This document shows, in pieces, positions 11,001 to 22,468 of a DNA stretch of 64,000 bases (the first letter of the stretch is position 1; every line of letters starts with the position of its first letter). Made by a program: the position numbers and the translations under genes. The stretch comes from Halichoerus grypus (Eukaryota > Chordata > Mammalia > Carnivora > Phocidae), in assembly GCF_964656455.1 (NCBI RefSeq), contig NC_135712.1, positions 70,499,239-70,563,238 on the forward strand, written 5' to 3'. The notes under the pieces are model-generated. The model was given only the letters and a program-made list of their open reading frames with translations. It ran no database searches and was not told the origin of the DNA.

Positions 11001-12115
11001 GGGGGTAGAATAAGGGAATATTTGTATGAGGAAAAAAAAAAAATCAATCTCAACTCCTACCTCATGTCATACTCAAAAACTAACTGAATGGATTACAGAT
11101 CTAAACACAAGAACTAAAACAAATTTTGGAAGAAACTTTTGTGACCTTGGGTTAAACAAAGTTACCAAACTGTATACAGGGCGCCTGGGTGGCTCAGCTG
11201 GTTGAGTGACTGCCTTCGGCTCGGGTCATGAACCTGGAGTCCTGGGATCGAGTCCCACATAGGGCTCCTGGCTCAGCGGGGAGCCTGCTTCTCCCTCTGA
11301 CCCTTCTCCCCTCTCATGCTGTTTCTCTCTCTCTCAAATAAATAAATAAATAAAATCATTAAAAAAATTTTTCTTTAAAAAAACTGTATATCTAAAATTA
11401 GTAAATTTTCCTATACTGAAATTTACTATAGATAAATTCTACCTCAACAAAGTATTTTTTTAAAAGAAAAACTATGCCAATACCATTTCTCACCCATCAG
11501 ATTAGCAAAAATTTAAAAGCCTGACAGTACTCTGTTGGCAAGGGTGTTTTGAAACAGGCATTCTCATTGAAAATGCAAAATGGTACCCCTATAAAGGAGA
11601 ATTTGGCAGTTCTAACAAATCTACATGTCATTTACCTGAAACTTGGCAATCTCACGTCTAGAAATTTACCCTGAAGATCTATATGCACAGTATTGCAGTA
11701 TTATTTGTAATTAGAAAATACTGGAAACTATCTTACTATCTTACCCTCTCTTGAATAATATGGAGTGATTTCCAGGGGATATTACCAAGTAAAAAAAGCA
11801 AAGTTCAAAAGAATATATAGTATGCAATATTCAATAAACAAGAGCAGTTATATATCTATTTGTCTTTACAAAAAACACCAAAGGAAGGATAAACTACACA
11901 GTGATAAAATTAGTTATCTACAGTGTGGTGGACACAGGGTGGATAAGGTACAGGAGGGAGTATCCACTCTGAGAATAACTTTTTATGTTATTTTTACTTT
12001 GGGGTGCATGTTAATATTCTACACATTTAAAAAATATACAAATAAATTAATAAAAATGGGAAGGGAAAATGAAAAAAAATCTATCACATAAGAGCACAAA
12101 TTATATATAAATAAA
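11000..12115 (+). repeat. Old L1 3' part with a Can-SINE (11178-11390)
   Basis: L1 ORF2-end phrases (CTCATGTCATACTCAAAAAC, CATTTCTCACCCATCAGATTAGC, ACTGGAAACTATC) lie around a full SINE with head GGGCGCCTGGGTGGCTCAGC. Confidence 0.75.
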
Positions 12116-12150
12116 GCTAGTCTAACTACTGTGAACAAATGTAGAAAACA

Positions 12151-12645
12151 GGGGCGCCTGGGTGGCTCAGTCATTTCGCGTCTGCCTTTGGCTCAGGTCA
12201 TGATCCCAGGGTCCTGGGATCGAGCCCCACATCGGGCTCCCTGCTCAGTGGGAAGCCTGCTTCTCCCTCTCCTACTCCCCCTGCTTGTGTTCCTGCTCTC
12301 GCTATCTCTCTGTCAAATAAATAAAATCTTTAAAAAAAAAAAAAAAAGAAAAAAAAATGTAAAAAACAGAGCCTTTGTAAAGTACATTAAAATTTATATT
12401 TCAATATATATTATTTATACAGGCATATATGGGGCACCTGGGTGCTCAGTCAGTTAAACGATTTTGGCTCAGGTCATGATCTAAGGGTTATGGGCTCAAG
12501 CCCCTCATGGGGCACCGCACTGAGTGCTGAGCATGGAGCCTGCTTAAGAGTCTCTCTCTCTCTTTCCCTCTGCCCCTTCCCCCACCATGGCACATGCATA
12601 CACGGTCTCTAAAAATGAATAAAATATTTTTTTAAACAAACACAA
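12151..12645 (+). repeat. Two Can-SINEs (12151-12348 and 12430-12645)
   Basis: Plus strand. The first is a recent type (TCCCAGGGTCCTGGGATCGA). The second is older with a TTTTTTTAAAC tail, 75 bp from RNF168 exon 2. Confidence 0.9.
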
Positions 12646-12717
12646 AACTCTATGTAAAATATGAAACTGAAAGCACAAGAGAATTCTTCCAAAAAAGAAT
12701 AACTACTTAGTACCTAC

Positions 12718-12794
12718 CTTGCTTATCTCCTCCTCATATTCTCTTCTCAATTCCCCGGGTCTACTTAATAAGCGAACTGGCTGACAGTCATCAA
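12718..12794 (-). CDS. RNF168: RNF168 coding exon 2 (LR motif next to the UMI)
   Basis: This 77-bp exon is too short for an ORF scan. It was found by translating the minus strand between a pyrimidine-rich CAG acceptor (12795-12796) and a GTAGGTAC donor (12710-12717). It completes codon 101 and adds residues 102-126, ending in phase 0. It carries the stretch RLLSRPGELRREYEEEISK, which in human RNF168 forms the LRM1 part of the UDM1 ubiquitin-reading module. Phase matches exactly with exons 1 and 3. Confidence 0.94.
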
Positions 12795-12957
12795 CTGTTT
12801 CAGATCAAGAAAGAAAATAATATTATAGGCAACACAGAATTTTATGGCTAGCTTTGGTTTTTCATTAAACCTGTATTAATATGAAAACGTGAAATTAGAA
12901 TAAATGTACAATTATTAATAGCTATAGCAATACCTTCTCTGTGGAGTGCCATTTTAT

Positions 12958-13281
12958 TTTTTTTCTAAAGATTTTATTTTAAAAATAATTTTAAGTAACT
13001 CTACACCCAACATATAGCTCAAACTTACAACCCCGAGATCAAGAGTCGCATGTTCTACTGACTGTGCCAGCCATGAGCCCCTATGAAATTCCACTTTATT
13101 TTATTTTTTAAAGATTTATTTATTTGAGACAGCGAGCACGCACACAAGTGGGGGAGGGGCAGAGGGAGAAGATGACTCTCCCCTGAGCAGGGAGCCCAAC
13201 AAGGGGCTCAATCCCAGGACCCCGGGATCATGACCTGAGCCGAAGGCAGACACTTAACCAACTGAGCCACCCAGGCACTCC
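12958..13281 (-). repeat. Two Can-SINEs, old and young (12958-13082 and 13096-13281)
   Basis: A short older subtype (CTGTGCCAGCCATGAGCCCC) is followed by a full copy (GAGCCACCCAGGCACTCC). Confidence 0.87.
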
Positions 13282-13307
13282 TGGAATTTCATTTTAAAAG
13301 AAAGTCC

Positions 13308-13604
13308 AGGGGTGCCTGGCTGACTCAGTCAGTGGAGTGTGTAACTCTTGATGTTGGGGTCGTGAGTTTTTTTTTTTAAGATTTTATTTATCTATTCATG
13401 AGAGAGAGAGAGAGAGAGAGATGCAGAGGGAGAAACAGGCTCCCTGCTCCGCAGGACCCTGCCCCAGGACCCTGGGATTATGACCTGAGCTAAAGCCAGT
13501 CACTCAACCAACTGAGCCACCCAGGCGCCTTGGAGTCATGAGTTTGAGCTCCATGTTGGGTGTAGAGATTATAAACTTAAAAAAAAAAAAAAGAAAAGAA
13601 AAAG
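13308..13604 (+). repeat. Older Can-SINE split by a younger minus-strand Can-SINE (13368-13530)
   Basis: The plus-strand older copy GGGGTGCCTGGCTGACTCAG stops at GGGGTCGTGAG and resumes at GGAGTCATGAGTTTGAGC after the inserted copy. The short repeat GGRGTCRTGAG is the duplication. Confidence 0.88.
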
Positions 13605-14039
13605 AAAGTCCAGAGGTTTTCTGGTTCAGAATGGCACATGAATACATATACTTAACTCTTGTTCTAGAATCTATTAAAATAACAGTATTAAAGGTATTTT
13701 TAAAAAGTAATCTTACAACAGCAAAGAGATTAGGGAAGGGTCAATCAGTAAACAGGAAACTTTAACAAATTTCTAGAAAATGGGATGGTGATGTAAAAGA
13801 GACAACTTATACATCAGAATGAAGAAAAATGCAACCTTTGGAAAGGAAAGTGAGTCAGGAGATCTGTCCCGTATACTGGAAGAGCAGCTCAGACTCAAAA
13901 ATACAAGGCACAATAGAGACCACAGTGAGTAAGTGTGGGACAGGGAATTAAAAGTTCATGATCTGTTAAATCAGAATACTTGGCTGGTAGGCATTTCTTC
14001 CTAAATGTGTGTGTAAGTGCATATATGCACACTCAAAAG
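13605..14039. other. Intron 1 sequence, no feature recognised
   Basis: Unique-looking DNA; no splice-bounded frame seen. Confidence 0.4.
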
Positions 14040-14240
14040 TTATTTTTAAAATTTTATTTATGTATTTATTTGAGAGAGAGCATGAGAACTTGCGTGAGCA
14101 GGGGACGGGCAAAGGGAGAGAAGCAGATTTCCCGTTGGGAGTGGAGCCTGACCAGGGGCTGAATCCCACAACCCTGAGATCATGACCTGAGCAGAAATCA
14201 AGAATCAGATGTTTAACCCACTGAGTCACCCAGGAGCCCC
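14040..14240 (-). repeat. Can-SINE
   Basis: Minus-strand copy with (TTTA)n tail and head GAGTCACCCAGGAGCCCC. CTCAAAAGTTATTTTT flanks both sides. Confidence 0.9.
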
Positions 14241-14711
14241 TCAAAAGTTATTTTTTAAAGAAACTGAATTGTCTGGACAGGGCCAAGAGAGCTAATATGA
14301 GAGGTAGTGACCCAGAGCAAAGCCCTCTAAAATGTGGCACGTACAGTGGCGAAGCATAACGGCCAAGCATAACCTCAAACAATGTCTGCCAGTCACCACT
14401 GCCAATATATGTACAAGGAGCGTTATTCTAGGCCCTCATTTTTATTTATTTTTTTGAAGGGCCTCATTTTTAAATGTGAAAGTAAAACCAAGGATCATCG
14501 GACATTTCAAACGAATCTACAGGATTAAAGAAACACTAAGCCACAAAGAGGGGAAAAAAATCATCTCGAGTTAAATCTAGAAAAAGAGAACACAACTGCT
14601 CTTTTACAGGGGCGGCTACTACTCAACTCCAGCTGACTACTGCCCCGGGGAAACTTGGGTCGTCCTTGCCATATTTTCTGATTTTTTCAAAACAATCCGG
14701 AAATCTGTATT

Positions 14712-15136
14712 TTATTTTATTTTTTTAAGAATTTATTTATTTATTTGACAGAGAGAGAGAGACACAGCGAGAGAGGGAACACAAGCAGGGGGAGTGGGAG
14801 AGGGAGAAGCAGGCTTCCCGCAGAGCAGGGAGCCCGATGCGGGGCTCGATCCCAGGACCCTGGGATCATGACCTGAGCTGAAGGCAGCCGCTTAACGACT
14901 GAGCCACCCAGGCGCCCCCTGTAGTTTTCTTTCTTTTTTTTTTTTTTTTTAAAGATTTTATTTATTTATTTGAGAGAGAGAGAATGACAGAGAGCACATG
15001 AGAGCGGGGAGGGTCAGAGGGAGAAGCAGACTCCCTGCCGAGCAGGGAGCCTGATGCGGGACTCGATCCAAGGACTCCAGGATCATGACCTGAGCCGAAG
15101 GCAGTCGCTTAACCAACTGAGCCACCCAGGCGCCCC
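14712..15136 (-). repeat. Two Can-SINEs (14712-14918 and 14933-15136)
   Basis: Both minus. CTGTAGTTTTCTTT separates them and recurs after the second. The left flank AACAATCCGGAAAT also occurs at 17530, beside another SINE cluster. Confidence 0.9.
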
Positions 15137-15222
15137 TGTAGTTTTCTTTTTAACACAAGTTTTGATTGTTGTTGTTTTTATGGTGGTAAAATGCATATAA
15201 CAGAAAATTTACCATTCAAACC

Positions 15223-15237
15223 TCTTTTTTAAAGATT

Positions 15238-15276
<39 letters not shown>

Positions 15277-15418
15277 TTTTAGAGAGAAAGCGAGTTGGGA
15301 GAGAAGCAGAGGGAGTGGGAGAGAGCTCTCAAGCTGACTCTCCACTGAGCGTGGAGCCCCAGGCAGGTTTCAGCCTCATGACACTGAGATCATGACCTGA
15401 GCCGAAAATCAAGAGCCA
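15223..15418 (-). repeat. Can-SINE with lost head
   Basis: Long (TTTA)n tail at 15237-15280. The head is missing after GAGCCGAAAATCAAGAGCC. Confidence 0.85.
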
Positions 15419-15612
15419 GGCCAAGTTTGGCCTTCATATATTTTGTAAAGGAAGTGTTATTGGAACAGAGGCACTCATCTATATCAATGGCTGGTTTTGT
15501 GCTTACAATGGCAGGAGTTGAGTCACTGCAACAAAGACTACATTGCCCACAAAGCATAAAATATTTATTATCTTGCCCTTTATGGGAAAAATTTGCCACC
15601 CCCTGAGCTGTC
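15419..15612 (-). repeat. hAT-type non-autonomous DNA transposon fossil
   Basis: On the minus strand it starts CAGGGGGTGGCAAATTTTTC and continues through GGGCAAGATAATAAATATTT and TTGTTGCAGTGACTCAACTC. This is the order of a widespread mammalian hAT element whose ends begin CAGGGGTCGGCAAACT. The other end is lost at the SINE. Confidence 0.65.
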
Positions 15613-15958
15613 ACATCTGGTATTACACTACCTCTCTACACATACCCTATCCTCCTTTTTTCGAAGTGCTATCATTGAAGTGCTGCTGTCCCTCCTGTCT
15701 TCCTGGGCTTCGTTTCTAGCCCCTACTATTTTTTTCAGGAGACATATATTTCTCTCTCCTGTATTTCCCACTGTATTGCCTCAAATGAATCCTCAACAGC
15801 TAAAATAAGAATTTGGCATACTTCATTGCTACCTGTTACGGAGTTACATTACTGTTTTTAGTTCTACGAATTTGCAAACTGCTGGTCTGCAAGCCATGTA
15901 AAGCCTGCAGACATGTGTTATGTGACCCATTCAGTGCCAGCATTTAAAATTGGGAGAT

Positions 15959-16013
15959 TTCTCTCTCTGTCAAATAAATAAAATCTTAAAAAAAAAAAAG
16001 AAAAAGAAAAAGA
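15959..16013 (+). repeat. Can-SINE tail only
   Basis: CTCTCTGTCAAATAAATAAA plus A-rich tail without head or body. A 5'-truncated insertion, unusual for SINEs. Confidence 0.75.
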
Positions 16014-16446
16014 AAACTACAGGAGGATGGCTTGTTTCCTTCCCCTTAGAGAGTAGCATGCTCTTTGTGGTCATTTTGTAGAACAAAAGCCACCTTGGAT
16101 AATCACCCATTGTTAATGTTTTGGGTGGCAACACTGGATTTTTACTTAAAGATTTAAAATGGCTTTGGAATAAACATTAAAAAAGAAAAGAAAAAAGAAA
16201 ACCATAGGGCTATAATGGAGACAGTTAAGGTTTCACAACAGTAAACCAAGATTTAATATCTAACCTAACTTCAGCTTCATCCCCCTCAAATGTAACCTTT
16301 AACCACCCAAACTGGAATTTCCTGTAGGCAATACCCTGAGAGGCCCCTTCCCCTTAGGAGGGCGACCTTGCCTAAACACTGCATTCCTTGCTAATAAATT
16401 ATTATTTGTTTTTATGCTTTAAATGTTTTAAAATATTTATGTGTTT
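16014..16446. other. Intron 1 sequence, no feature recognised
   Basis: Unique-looking DNA with an A-rich stretch near 16175-16200. Confidence 0.4.
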
Positions 16447-17016
16447 TTAATTTATTTTAAATATTTATCTGTTTTTATTTAAGAGTGAGAGTGGGTGGGT
16501 GTGGGGGGAGAGGTTCAGAGGGAATCTCAAGCAGAATCTCAAGCCAACTCAACGCTGAGTGCCAAGCCTGATGTGGGGCTCGATCCCACAACCCTAAGAG
16601 TGTGACCAGATTCGAAATCATGAGCCAGACTCTCAACCAACTGAGCCACCCAGGCACCCCATTATTTTTTAAATGGCTCTTCTCTGCCTTTCCTTCCCTG
16701 CAGCTCAGAGGAGCCCTCTACTGCTTGCTGGGTGAGATGCTGCCCAATTCATGAATCATTCAATGAAGTCAATTACATCTTCAAATTTACTTGGTTAAAT
16801 TTTGTTTTTTATTTTTTATTTTATTTTTTTTACAGATTTTTTTCCCAGTTTCTTTTTATTATTTATTTATTTGTTAGAGAAAAGGAGAGGCAGGCAGAGG
16901 GAGAAGCAGGCTCCCCGCTGAGCAGGGAGCCTGATGTGGGACTAGATCCCAGGACCCCGGGATCATGACCTGAGCCGAAGGCAGACGCTTCACCGACTGA
17001 GCCACCCAGGCGTCCC
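16447..17016 (-). repeat. Two Can-SINEs (16447-16660 and 16800-17016)
   Basis: Both minus strand with full heads (GAGCCACCCAGGCACCCC and GAGCCACCCAGGCGTCCC). TAAATTTTGTTTTTTA flanks the second. Confidence 0.9.
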
Positions 17017-17525
17017 TAAATTTTGTTTTTTAATACTTCTATATGATATCAAACATCACAAAATTAAAAACAAACAACAAACTGGGAGGAGTTATTTGCA
17101 AATACATAAATCAATAGAGAATTAAATTAAATTTTCCCACTGTACTTAATATTGCTGTCTTACAGTGAGTGTACTTCCTGAGCAGCCAAGATTCATTAAA
17201 GGAATTTTATCCTCATACTCTTTATTTTATTCTGAAAGAAAAATCCAAGTTAACCAAAGAACTGAATGTTCAAAACTGGACCAAAACCAAAAATCACAAT
17301 AAACCTAACTTGAACAATTAAGTTGTTTATAAAATTACTTCCATCACTCAATTTGATTCTGCTTGCATCATCATGGAAATAAAGTTTTCTTCTCCCAATT
17401 AAATTTGGTCATCTAATCTTCCTCTAAAGCCTGTAGGGTTCCTTGATTCTTCTTAGTTTCTGGTGGTTTACCAGCAATCTTTGGTATTCATTGGCTTGTA
17501 GATGAATCACTCGAACCCTCTGTCT
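17017..17525. other. Intron 1 unique sequence
   Basis: AT-rich, no recognised repeat or exon. Confidence 0.4.
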
Positions 17526-17544
17526 TCACAAACAATCCGGAAAT

Positions 17545-18302
17545 CCATATTTTATTTTATTTTATTTTTTTTAAGATTTTTTTTTTTAAAGATTTTATTT
17601 ATTTATTTGACAGACAGATAGACAGAAGAGCACAAGCAGAGGGAGTGGCAGAGGGAGAGGGAGAAGCAGGCTCTGCACTGAGCAGGGAACCCGATGCGGG
17701 ACTCCATCCCAGGACCCTGAGATCATGACCTGAGCCGAAGGCAGACTCTTAACCATCTGAGCCACCCAGGCGCTCTTTTTTTAAGATTTTATTTATTTAT
17801 TTGACAGAGAGACACAGCGAGAGAGGGAACCCACTGTGGGTTTTTATATCATCCTCCTTCTGTGTGTGTCTGTCTCTGTTCAAATCCCCTCCCCCCCTTT
17901 TTAAAGATTTTATTTATTTGACAGAGAGAGAGAGACAGCGAGAGAGGGAACACAAGCAGGGGAAGTGGGAGAGGGAGAAGCAGGGTTCCCGCCGAGCAGG
18001 GAGCCCGATGCGGGGCCCGATCCCAGGACCCCAGGACCACGATCCGAGCTGAAGGCAGACGCCCAACGACTGAGCCACCCAGGCGCCCCTCAAATTTCCC
18101 TTTTTTTTTTTTTTTAAAGATTTTATTTATTTATTTGAGAGAGAGAATGAGAGAGAGAGAGCACATGAGAAGGGGGAGGGTCAGAGGGAGAAGCAGACTC
18201 CCTGCTGAGCAGGGAGTCCAATGCCGGACTCGATCCTGGGACTCCAGGATCATGACCTGAGCCGAAGGCAGTCGCTTAACCAACTGAGCCACCCAGGCGC
18301 CC
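17545..18302 (-). repeat. Cluster of four Can-SINE pieces, all minus
   Basis: A full copy (17560-17776), a truncated 3' half (17779-17830), 66 bp of other sequence, a full copy (17897-18088) and a further full copy (18101-18302). TCAAATTTCCC flanks the last. Confidence 0.88.
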
Positions 18303-18464
18303 TCAAATTTCCCCTTTTAATGAGGACACCAGTCACAATGGATTAGGGCCCACAACACCAATTACCTAAACTTGACTAACTCTGTAAAGATCCTATTTCC
18401 AAATAAGGTCTGAAGCATTAGAGGCTAGACTTCAACATATCTTTTTAAGAAAACACAATTCAAC

Positions 18465-19980
18465 ATATAACAACGTATAATTGGTCCTCAACAAAAAACT
18501 ATAAAATATTACTGAGAGAAATTGAAGACCTAAATGAATGGAGAGAGAGCCTATTTTCATAGGTACAAAGGCTCTATGTTGTTACAATGTCAATTCTCCC
18601 CAAATTGATCTAAAGATTCAACACAACCCAAATCAACCCCTACTATGCTTTTGCTAGAAAATGACAGGTTGATGAAAAAAATCTACATGAAAATAGAAAG
18701 GACCTAGAATACCCAAAACAAACATGAAAAATAATAATAAAGTTGGAGAGCTATTACTATGTGACTTCAAGACTTTCTATAAAGCCACAGCAATCAATAG
18801 TGTGATTTTAACATTAAAATCAACAAATCAATGGAACAGAATAGACCCACACTGTGTAAGGAAAGCCATTTCAATAAAGATACAGGAATAAGTGATATTC
18901 ATATAGGAAAAAATTAACCTCAACCCCTATCTCACACAATATTCAAAAAATTTGAAATGGACCATAAACCTAAACAAAAGCTAAAACTTTATAAAGATTT
19001 TAGAAAAAAACATAGAAATACTTTTTTCAAAGATTTATTTATTTGAGAGAGAGTGCAGGTGTGTGTGTGGGGGTGGTGGGGTAGGGGATGGGAAGAGGGA
19101 GAGAGAATCCCAAGCAGACTTCCTGCTGAGCCCAGAGCCTGATGTGGGGCCCAATCCCATGACCCATGAGATCATGACCTGAGCCAAAACCAAGAGCTGG
19201 ATGCTTAACTGACTGAGCCACCCAGGTGCCCCAGAAATATTTTAATATTACTACAGAGGATAAAGTTTTTTAGGACACAGAAAGTCATAACCATAAAAGG
19301 AAAAGTTCATTAATTAGACTTCATGAAAATTAAAAATTTCAGCTCGGGGCGCCTGGGTGGCTCAGTCGTTAAGCATCTGCCTTTGGCTCAGGTCATGGTC
19401 CCAGGGTCCTGGCATAGAGCCCCACATCGGGCTCCCTGCTTTGGCGGGAAGCCTGCTTCTCCCACTCCCACCCCCCTGCTTGTGTTCCCTCTCTCGCTGT
19501 GTCTCTCTCTGTCAAATAAATAAAATCTTCAAAAATAAATAAATAAAATAAATAAAAAATAAAAATTTCAGCTCAAAAGACTACCTGGCTGGCTCAGTCA
19601 GTGGAGCATGAGACTCTTGATCCTGAGGCTGTGAGTTTGAACCCCATGTTGGGTGTAGAGATTACCTCAAGAAAAAAAAAAAAAAAGATCTTGAAAAAAA
19701 TTTTCAGCTCATCAAGACACCATTAAGAAAATAAGCACAATAAGTAAATAAATAAAATCTTTAAAAAATAATAATACACAAAGATAACTCAAGAAGTAAA
19801 AGATTCAGACACTTCATAATGGAAGATATATAAATGATTCAACATCATCAGTCACCAGGAAATGCAAATTAAAAGTACAATGAGATTGGACTACAAATCA
19901 ATCAGAATGGTTAAAATTAAATAGATAACACCAAATGTTGGTGAGCATGTTGTAAATGAACTGAAGGTGTCCCCCCGACA
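18465..19980 (+). repeat. Old L1 ORF2 fragment with Can-SINEs
   Basis: L1 phrases (AAATTGATCTAAAGATTCAACAC, AATCAATGGAACAGAATAGACC with errors) are interrupted by SINEs at 19026-19231 (minus), 19345-19555 (plus, flank AAAATTTCAGCTC) and an older one at 19580-19690 (plus). An orphan SINE tail lies near 19742-19775. Confidence 0.82.
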
Positions 19981-20282
19981 AATTCTATGTTGAAACCCTA
20001 ATCTAACCCTATGGTATTTGGAGGTTAAGCTTTGGGAAGTAATTAGGTCAGAAGGGTAGAGAGCCCTCCTGACTGGTTTTAGTGCCTTTACAAGAGGCCG
20101 GAGAGTGAGCCAGCTTTCCACCAGGTGAAGACATAACCAGGAAGAGGGCATCCACAAAGAATAAGTCAGACAGCATCTTGATCTTACACTTCCCAGCCGC
20201 TAGGACTATGAAAAAATAAATTTCTATGTTAAAGCCACCCAGTCTATATACTTTGTTACAGCAGCCCAAACTAAGACAGATA
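19968..20282 (+). repeat. MaLR LTR inside old L1
   Basis: GTCCCCCCGACAAATTCTATG, GGAGGTTAAGCTTTGGGAAG, AAATAAATTTCTATGTTAAAGCC and TACAGCAGCCCAAACTAAGA follow the MaLR LTR order. L1 sequence continues on both sides. Confidence 0.78.
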
Positions 20283-20695
20283 TGCAGAAACCAGAATTTG
20301 CAAACACTGTTGCTGGGATTAGAAAATAATACAACTATTTTGGAAAATGATAGTACATAGTTTCTTATACAACCAAGCATGTATCTACTCCGAGCAATTC
20401 TACTCCTAAGTATTTGCCCAAGAAAAAAATGAAAACACATGACTATAGAAAAACAAAACAACAACAAAAAACTATTACAAGAATCTTCAGAGCAACTTTA
20501 TTCCTGTTAGCCCAAACTTGGAAACAGCTGAGACACCATGAAGTGCAGAACTGCCAACAAAGTATAATATAGTCAACCAGTAAGATGATACTTAAAAATA
20601 AAAAGAAATAAACTACTAATACCCACAAGATGAATCTCCAACATTATACTAAGTAAAAGAATCTTACGCTAAAGATATACACTGCATGATTACTA
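20283..20695 (+). repeat. Old L1 3' part, continued
   Basis: GCAGAAACCAGAATTTGCAA to AAGATGAATCTCCAACATTA follows the L1 ORF2 end, resuming after the MaLR insertion. Confidence 0.65.
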
Positions 20696-20696
20696 T

Positions 20697-21213
20697 TATA
20701 GGTTGAATTGTGTCCCCCAAAAAGATACGTTGAAGTCCTAATACCTGTATTAAGAATGGGACCTTACTGGGAAACAGTTGTTGTGGACATACGGACTTCA
20801 TATTGGAGTAGGGTAGGCCCTTAATGCAGTATTAATGGTGTCCTTATAAAAAAGGAGAGAGATACAGAGTTGAGACAGTCATGCAGAGACAAACACAGAG
20901 GGAGAATGCCATGTGACTACGGAGGCAGAGATTGGAGTTATGCAGCTGCAAGCCAAGGAATACCATGAACTATCAGCAACACCCACGAGCTAAGAGAAAG
21001 TCATGAGAGAAGAGAAGAGAGAAGAGAAGAGAAGAGAAGAAAGAAAGAGAGAGGCATGGAACAGATTCTCCTCTAGAGCCTTTAAGAGAACACATCCCTG
21101 TTGACACCTTGATTTTGGGCTTCTAGCCTCCAGAATTGTGGGAAAATAAATTTCTGTTAAGCCACCTAGTTTGTGGTACTTTATGTCAACCCTAGTAAAC
21201 TAATAGAATTCCA
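20697..21213 (+). repeat. MLT1-type MaLR LTR with (GAGAA)n expansion
   Basis: GGTTGAATTGTGTCCCCCAA, GGGTAGGCCCTTAATGCAGT, TGTCCTTATAAAAAAGGAG, CTTCTAGCCTCCAGAATTGT and AATAAATTTCTGTTAAGCCAC are hallmarks. A GAGAA microsatellite at 21003-21045 has grown inside it. It interrupts the L1 that resumes at about 21214-21470. Confidence 0.85.
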
Positions 21214-21599
21214 TGTATATGAAATTCTGGAAAAGGCAAAATGAATCTATGGTGGGAAAAAATAGAAACACTCGTCGACTTATGGAGGGTAGGGGTAGAG
21301 ATTAACTGGAAAGGAATGAGGGTACCTTCAAGGGTGATGGTAATATTCTTTATTTTTATAAGGGTTCATGTTACAAAAGGTTATACAAATGTGAACACTC
21401 AGTGAAGGTACAACTAAGATTTGTGCATTTCACTGTATGTAAATTTACATTAAAACGAGTTATAAGCTAACACTGATCCCTCATAATATGTGTACTTACA
21501 TTATTTAAAGGAAAAGTGAAATAAATGAAAAAAAAAGATAGACTGACAGATGGAGAGATGAAAGATCTGTGACACAGCAAATATAAAATACTGTCACGG

Positions 21600-22310
21600 G
21601 GGGGGGGGGCGCCTGGGTGGCTCAGTCATTAAGCGACTGCCACCCAGATCCCGGGGTCCTGGGATCGAGCCCCGCATCGGGCTCTCTGCTCCGCGGGAAG
21701 CCTGCTTCTCCCTCTCCCATTCCCCCTGCTTGTGTTCCCTCTCTAGCTGCCTCTCTCTCTGTCAAATAAATAAATAAAATCTTAAAAAAAAAAAAAATAC
21801 TGTCACGGGACACCTGGGTGGCTCACTCAGTTAAGTGTCTGCCTTTGGCTCATGTCATGATCCCAGGACTCTGGGATTGAGCCCCTCATCAGGCTCACTG
21901 CTCAGCAGGGAGCCTGCTTCTCCCTCTCCCTCTGCTTGTGCTCTCTCTCAAATAAATAAATAAATAAAATTTTAAAAATAAAATAAGAGAAGAGAAAAGA
22001 GGAAAAGAAGAGAAGAGAGGAGGGGAGGGGAGGGGAGGAGAGAGGAGAGGAGAGGAGAGGAGAGGAGAGGAGAGGAGAGGAGAGAAGAGAAGAGAAAAGA
22101 AAAGAAAAAAGAAAAAAAGAAAATACTGTCGGGACGCCTGGGTGGCTCGGTCAGCTAAGCATCTGCCTTCAGCTCAGGTCAAGATCCCAGGGTCCTGCTT
22201 CTCCCTCTGCCTGCTCTGCCTGCTGCTTCCCCTGCTTGTGCTCTCTCACTCTCTCTCTGACAAATAAATAAATAAAATCTTTAAAAATAAATAAATAAAA
22301 ATAAAAATAA
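21600..22310 (+). repeat. Three Can-SINEs in serial array at one target
   Basis: Copies lie at about 21609-21792, 21808-21985 and 22131-22308, all plus strand. The target AAAATACTGTCACGGG (21585-21600) is repeated after the first (21793-21808). It recurs as AAATACTGTCGGG (about 22121-22133) and AAAATATTGTCAC (about 22309-22321). Confidence 0.93.
21985..22120 (+). repeat. Polypurine microsatellite (GAGAGGA/GGGGA)n
   Basis: About 135 bp of nearly pure A/G grown from a SINE tail. Long mirror-like purine tracts can adopt triplex structures and vary in length. Confidence 0.9.
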
Positions 22311-22468
22311 AATATTGTCACATCTGGTTATGGGTATATGAGAGTTCACTATAAAATTCTTTCAACTTTTCTGTATGTTTAACTTTTTTTTTAAAAAAAT
22401 TTTTTTCATAATAAAATGCTGAAAAAAGTAAGTATACTACCAAAATTTCTTAAAAAAAAAAAAGAAAC

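Noticed and set aside
12131..12457. Recurrent frames reading [22 protein letters not shown]
   Set aside because: These occur in dozens of places because they are translations of the Can-SINE body. Not genes.
21985..22120. Functional triplex or origin element
   Set aside because: The polypurine tract is explained as a SINE-tail microsatellite. Nothing else supports a function.
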